Source: JALYUA01 sp038239305 (GTDB lineage Bacteria; Acidobacteriota; Thermoanaerobaculia; UBA5066; Gp7-AA6). Taken from it: DNA of 6,143 nucleotides. Location: NCBI GenBank assembly GCA_038239305.1, contig JBBSEW010000099.1, positions 1 to 6,143 of the forward strand, written 5' to 3'. Below the pieces are notes generated by a model. It saw only the letters and a program-made list of their open reading frames with translations, ran no database searches and had not been told where the DNA came from. Positions 5,097 through 6,143 of the stretch are shown here, piece after piece; position 1 is the stretch's first letter, and every line of letters begins with the position of its first letter. Position numbers and translations under genes: made by a program.

Positions 5097-6143
5097 GTGA
5101 CGAGGGACGGGCGGGAGGTCCAGCGGCGCCACGAGCCGCTCTCGCGGATCTCGTCGATCGATTCAAACGCGCGGGTGAGCTCCGCGTCCTCGGTGTAGAA
5201 GTGCGGTGAGATACGGATTCCGACGCCGGGCCGGAAATCGACGACCACGTCGCGCGCGTTCAGCTCGCGCGAAATTTCCAGGGCATTGTCGAAGTCGATC
5301 GCCACGGTGCCGCCCCGCCGCGCGGGATCTCGGGGCGTTTCAGACCGGAACCCGCGCGCATCGGAGAGCTCAAGCAGTTTCGAGGTCTGGCGCAGGGACT
5401 TTTCGCGGACCGGCCCGGCGCCTGCGGCACGCAGCAGGCGGGGACCCTCCCGGCCCGCGTACAGCGCCGGGATCGAAGGCGTGCCCAGAAGAAATCGGAA
5501 CGCGTCGTCGCGCTGACGGATCGGAGGAGGCTCGAAATCGAATGGCGCGGGATGCGCCATCCATCCCGTCAGGGCGGGATGGAGCCGCGGACGCAGCTCC
5601 GGGGAAACGTACAGGAACGCCCCGCCCGGCCCGCCGCACAGCCACTTGAGGACTCCGCCGACCAAGGCGTCCACGCCGAGCGCGTCGACCGAGACCGGCA
5701 GCGTTCCGGCGGATTGATACGCGTCGACTGCGAGCAGGGCGCCGACCCGGCGGCATTTCTCCGCGATCGCGGTCATGTCGAGCACGAAGGCGCTCTTGAA
5801 CAGGACGTGCGACACGGCGACCAGAGCCGTCCGGTCGTCGATCGCCGCGGCGATTCGCTCTTCGTCCGCGGTCAGGCCGTCGCCGCGCGGAGAGGCCACC
5901 GTGACGATCTCGGCGCCGAGCCTCGTCGCGAGCGACTCGTAGACGTAACGCACGGAGGGGAACTCGCCGTCGATGACGACGATGCGATTGCGGGGACCGT
6001 CGTACCGGAGAGAGGAGAGGAGCACGGCCGACGCCGAGGTGACGTTCGGAAGCATCGAAACGCTTCCGGCCGGCGCGCCCAGAAGAGGCGCGATCTCGTC
6101 GCCCAGCATCGCCGAAAGGTCCCACCATCCCTCTCCCCACGCG
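5093..6143 (-). CDS. PLP-dependent class V aminotransferase-fold enzyme, kynureninase-like, 5'-truncated
   Basis: This reading frame is open through the right edge; about 349 residues are visible and perhaps 20-50 are missing. An ATG at 6107-6109 is not the start, because upstream codons already read as conserved sequence (WGEGWWDLSA). Fold-type I landmarks in order are IAPLLGAPAGSV, GEFPSVRYV, SHVLFKS (His codon 5807-5809), VDAYQSAGTLPV with the expected PLP-ring Asp (codon 5723-5725), and GVLKWLCGGPGG with the presumed Schiff-base Lys (codon 5645-5647). Then come GWMAHPAPFDFE, GTPSIPALYAG and RPGVGIRISPHFY. The GGPG after the lysine and the late RISPHFY motif resemble kynureninase more than SufS. 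However, the sequence after the PLP Asp reads AYQSAG rather than the AHSAG-like form of kynureninases, and no tryptophan-catabolism gene is nearby. The true reaction is therefore open. It precedes the GT-C gene with a 4-nt overlap. Confidence 0.85.
   Translation of the reverse strand, partial: AWGEGWWDLSAMLGDEIAPLLGAPAGSVSMLPNVTSASAVLLSSLRYDGPRNRIVVIDGEFPSVRYVYESLATRLGAEIVTVASPRGDGLTADEERIAAAIDDRTALVAVSHVLFKSAFVLDMTAIAEKCRRVGALLAVDAYQSAGTLPVSVDALGVDALVGGVLKWLCGGPGGAFLYVSPELRPRLHPALTGWMAHPAPFDFEPPPIRQRDDAFRFLLGTPSIPALYAGREGPRLLRAAGAGPVREKSLRQTSKLLELSDARGFRSETPRDPARRGGTVAIDFDNALEISRELNARDVVVDFRPGVGIRISPHFYTEDAELTRAFESIDEIRESGSWRRWTSRPSLVT
5542..5582. repeat. two back-to-back inverted repeats inside the class V enzyme gene
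   Basis: A 7-bp stem ATGGCGC/GCGCCAT with a 5-nt loop (5542-5560) is followed with no spacer by an 8-bp stem CCATCCCG/CGGGATGG with a 6-nt loop (5561-5582). Both are perfect. They encode part of HPALTGWMAHPAP, in which HPA occurs twice, so the symmetry may be a by-product of that repeated peptide in GC-rich code. Confidence 0.45.

Noticed and set aside
6107..6109. ATG as the start of the class V enzyme
   Set aside because: The 11 codons upstream to the window edge stay open and read WGEGWWDLSA, which fits the N-terminal region of the family; starting at the ATG would remove part of the fold.
5370..6140. Second minus-strand frame of 256 codons over the class V enzyme
   Set aside because: It is Arg-rich shadow sequence; the other minus frame holds the PLP-enzyme motifs in order.

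Overview
The window is a gene-dense, GC-rich stretch of bacterial DNA (by eye roughly two thirds G+C). It has strong G/C preference at third codon positions, two GTG starts and one TTG start, and few clear Shine-Dalgarno sites. Nothing in it fixes the taxon. A free-living high-GC bacterium with an extracellular glycan, for example a member of Acidobacteriota, Myxococcota or a related uncultured phylum, would fit, but that is a guess.

Layout. Two genes run on the plus strand from the left edge: the 3' half of a WecE/RffA-type sugar aminotransferase (1-581) and a class I SAM-dependent methyltransferase (578-1501). Four genes run on the minus strand from the right edge. In transcription order they are a class V, kynureninase-like PLP enzyme whose start lies off the window (5093-6143), a GT-C-type polytopic membrane protein (4026-5096), a larger GT39-like polytopic membrane protein with a soluble C-terminal domain (2048-4033), and a small second class I methyltransferase (1455-2051). 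The two runs converge and overlap tail to tail by 47 nt (1455-1501).

With the starts chosen here there is no intergenic DNA. The same-strand junctions overlap by 4 nt (GTGA), 4 nt (GTGA), 8 nt and 4 nt (TTGA). The one doubtful place is the N-terminus of the GT39-like gene. If it starts at 3841 instead of 4033, about 184 nt (3842-4025) would be non-coding.

Joint function (inference). The plus-strand pair looks like the end of a nucleotide-sugar or surface-glycan cluster: amination of dTDP-4-keto-6-deoxyglucose to dTDP-fucosamine, then a methyltransferase of a type often found near glycosyltransferases. The minus-strand operon joins two lipid-linked-sugar-type membrane transferases with a PLP enzyme and a methyltransferase. 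A small glycan or glycolipid assembly and decoration pathway is the most economical reading, but the substrates cannot be read from sequence. I see no RNA genes, CRISPR arrays, insertion sequences, tRNA-like ends or convincing intrinsic terminators.
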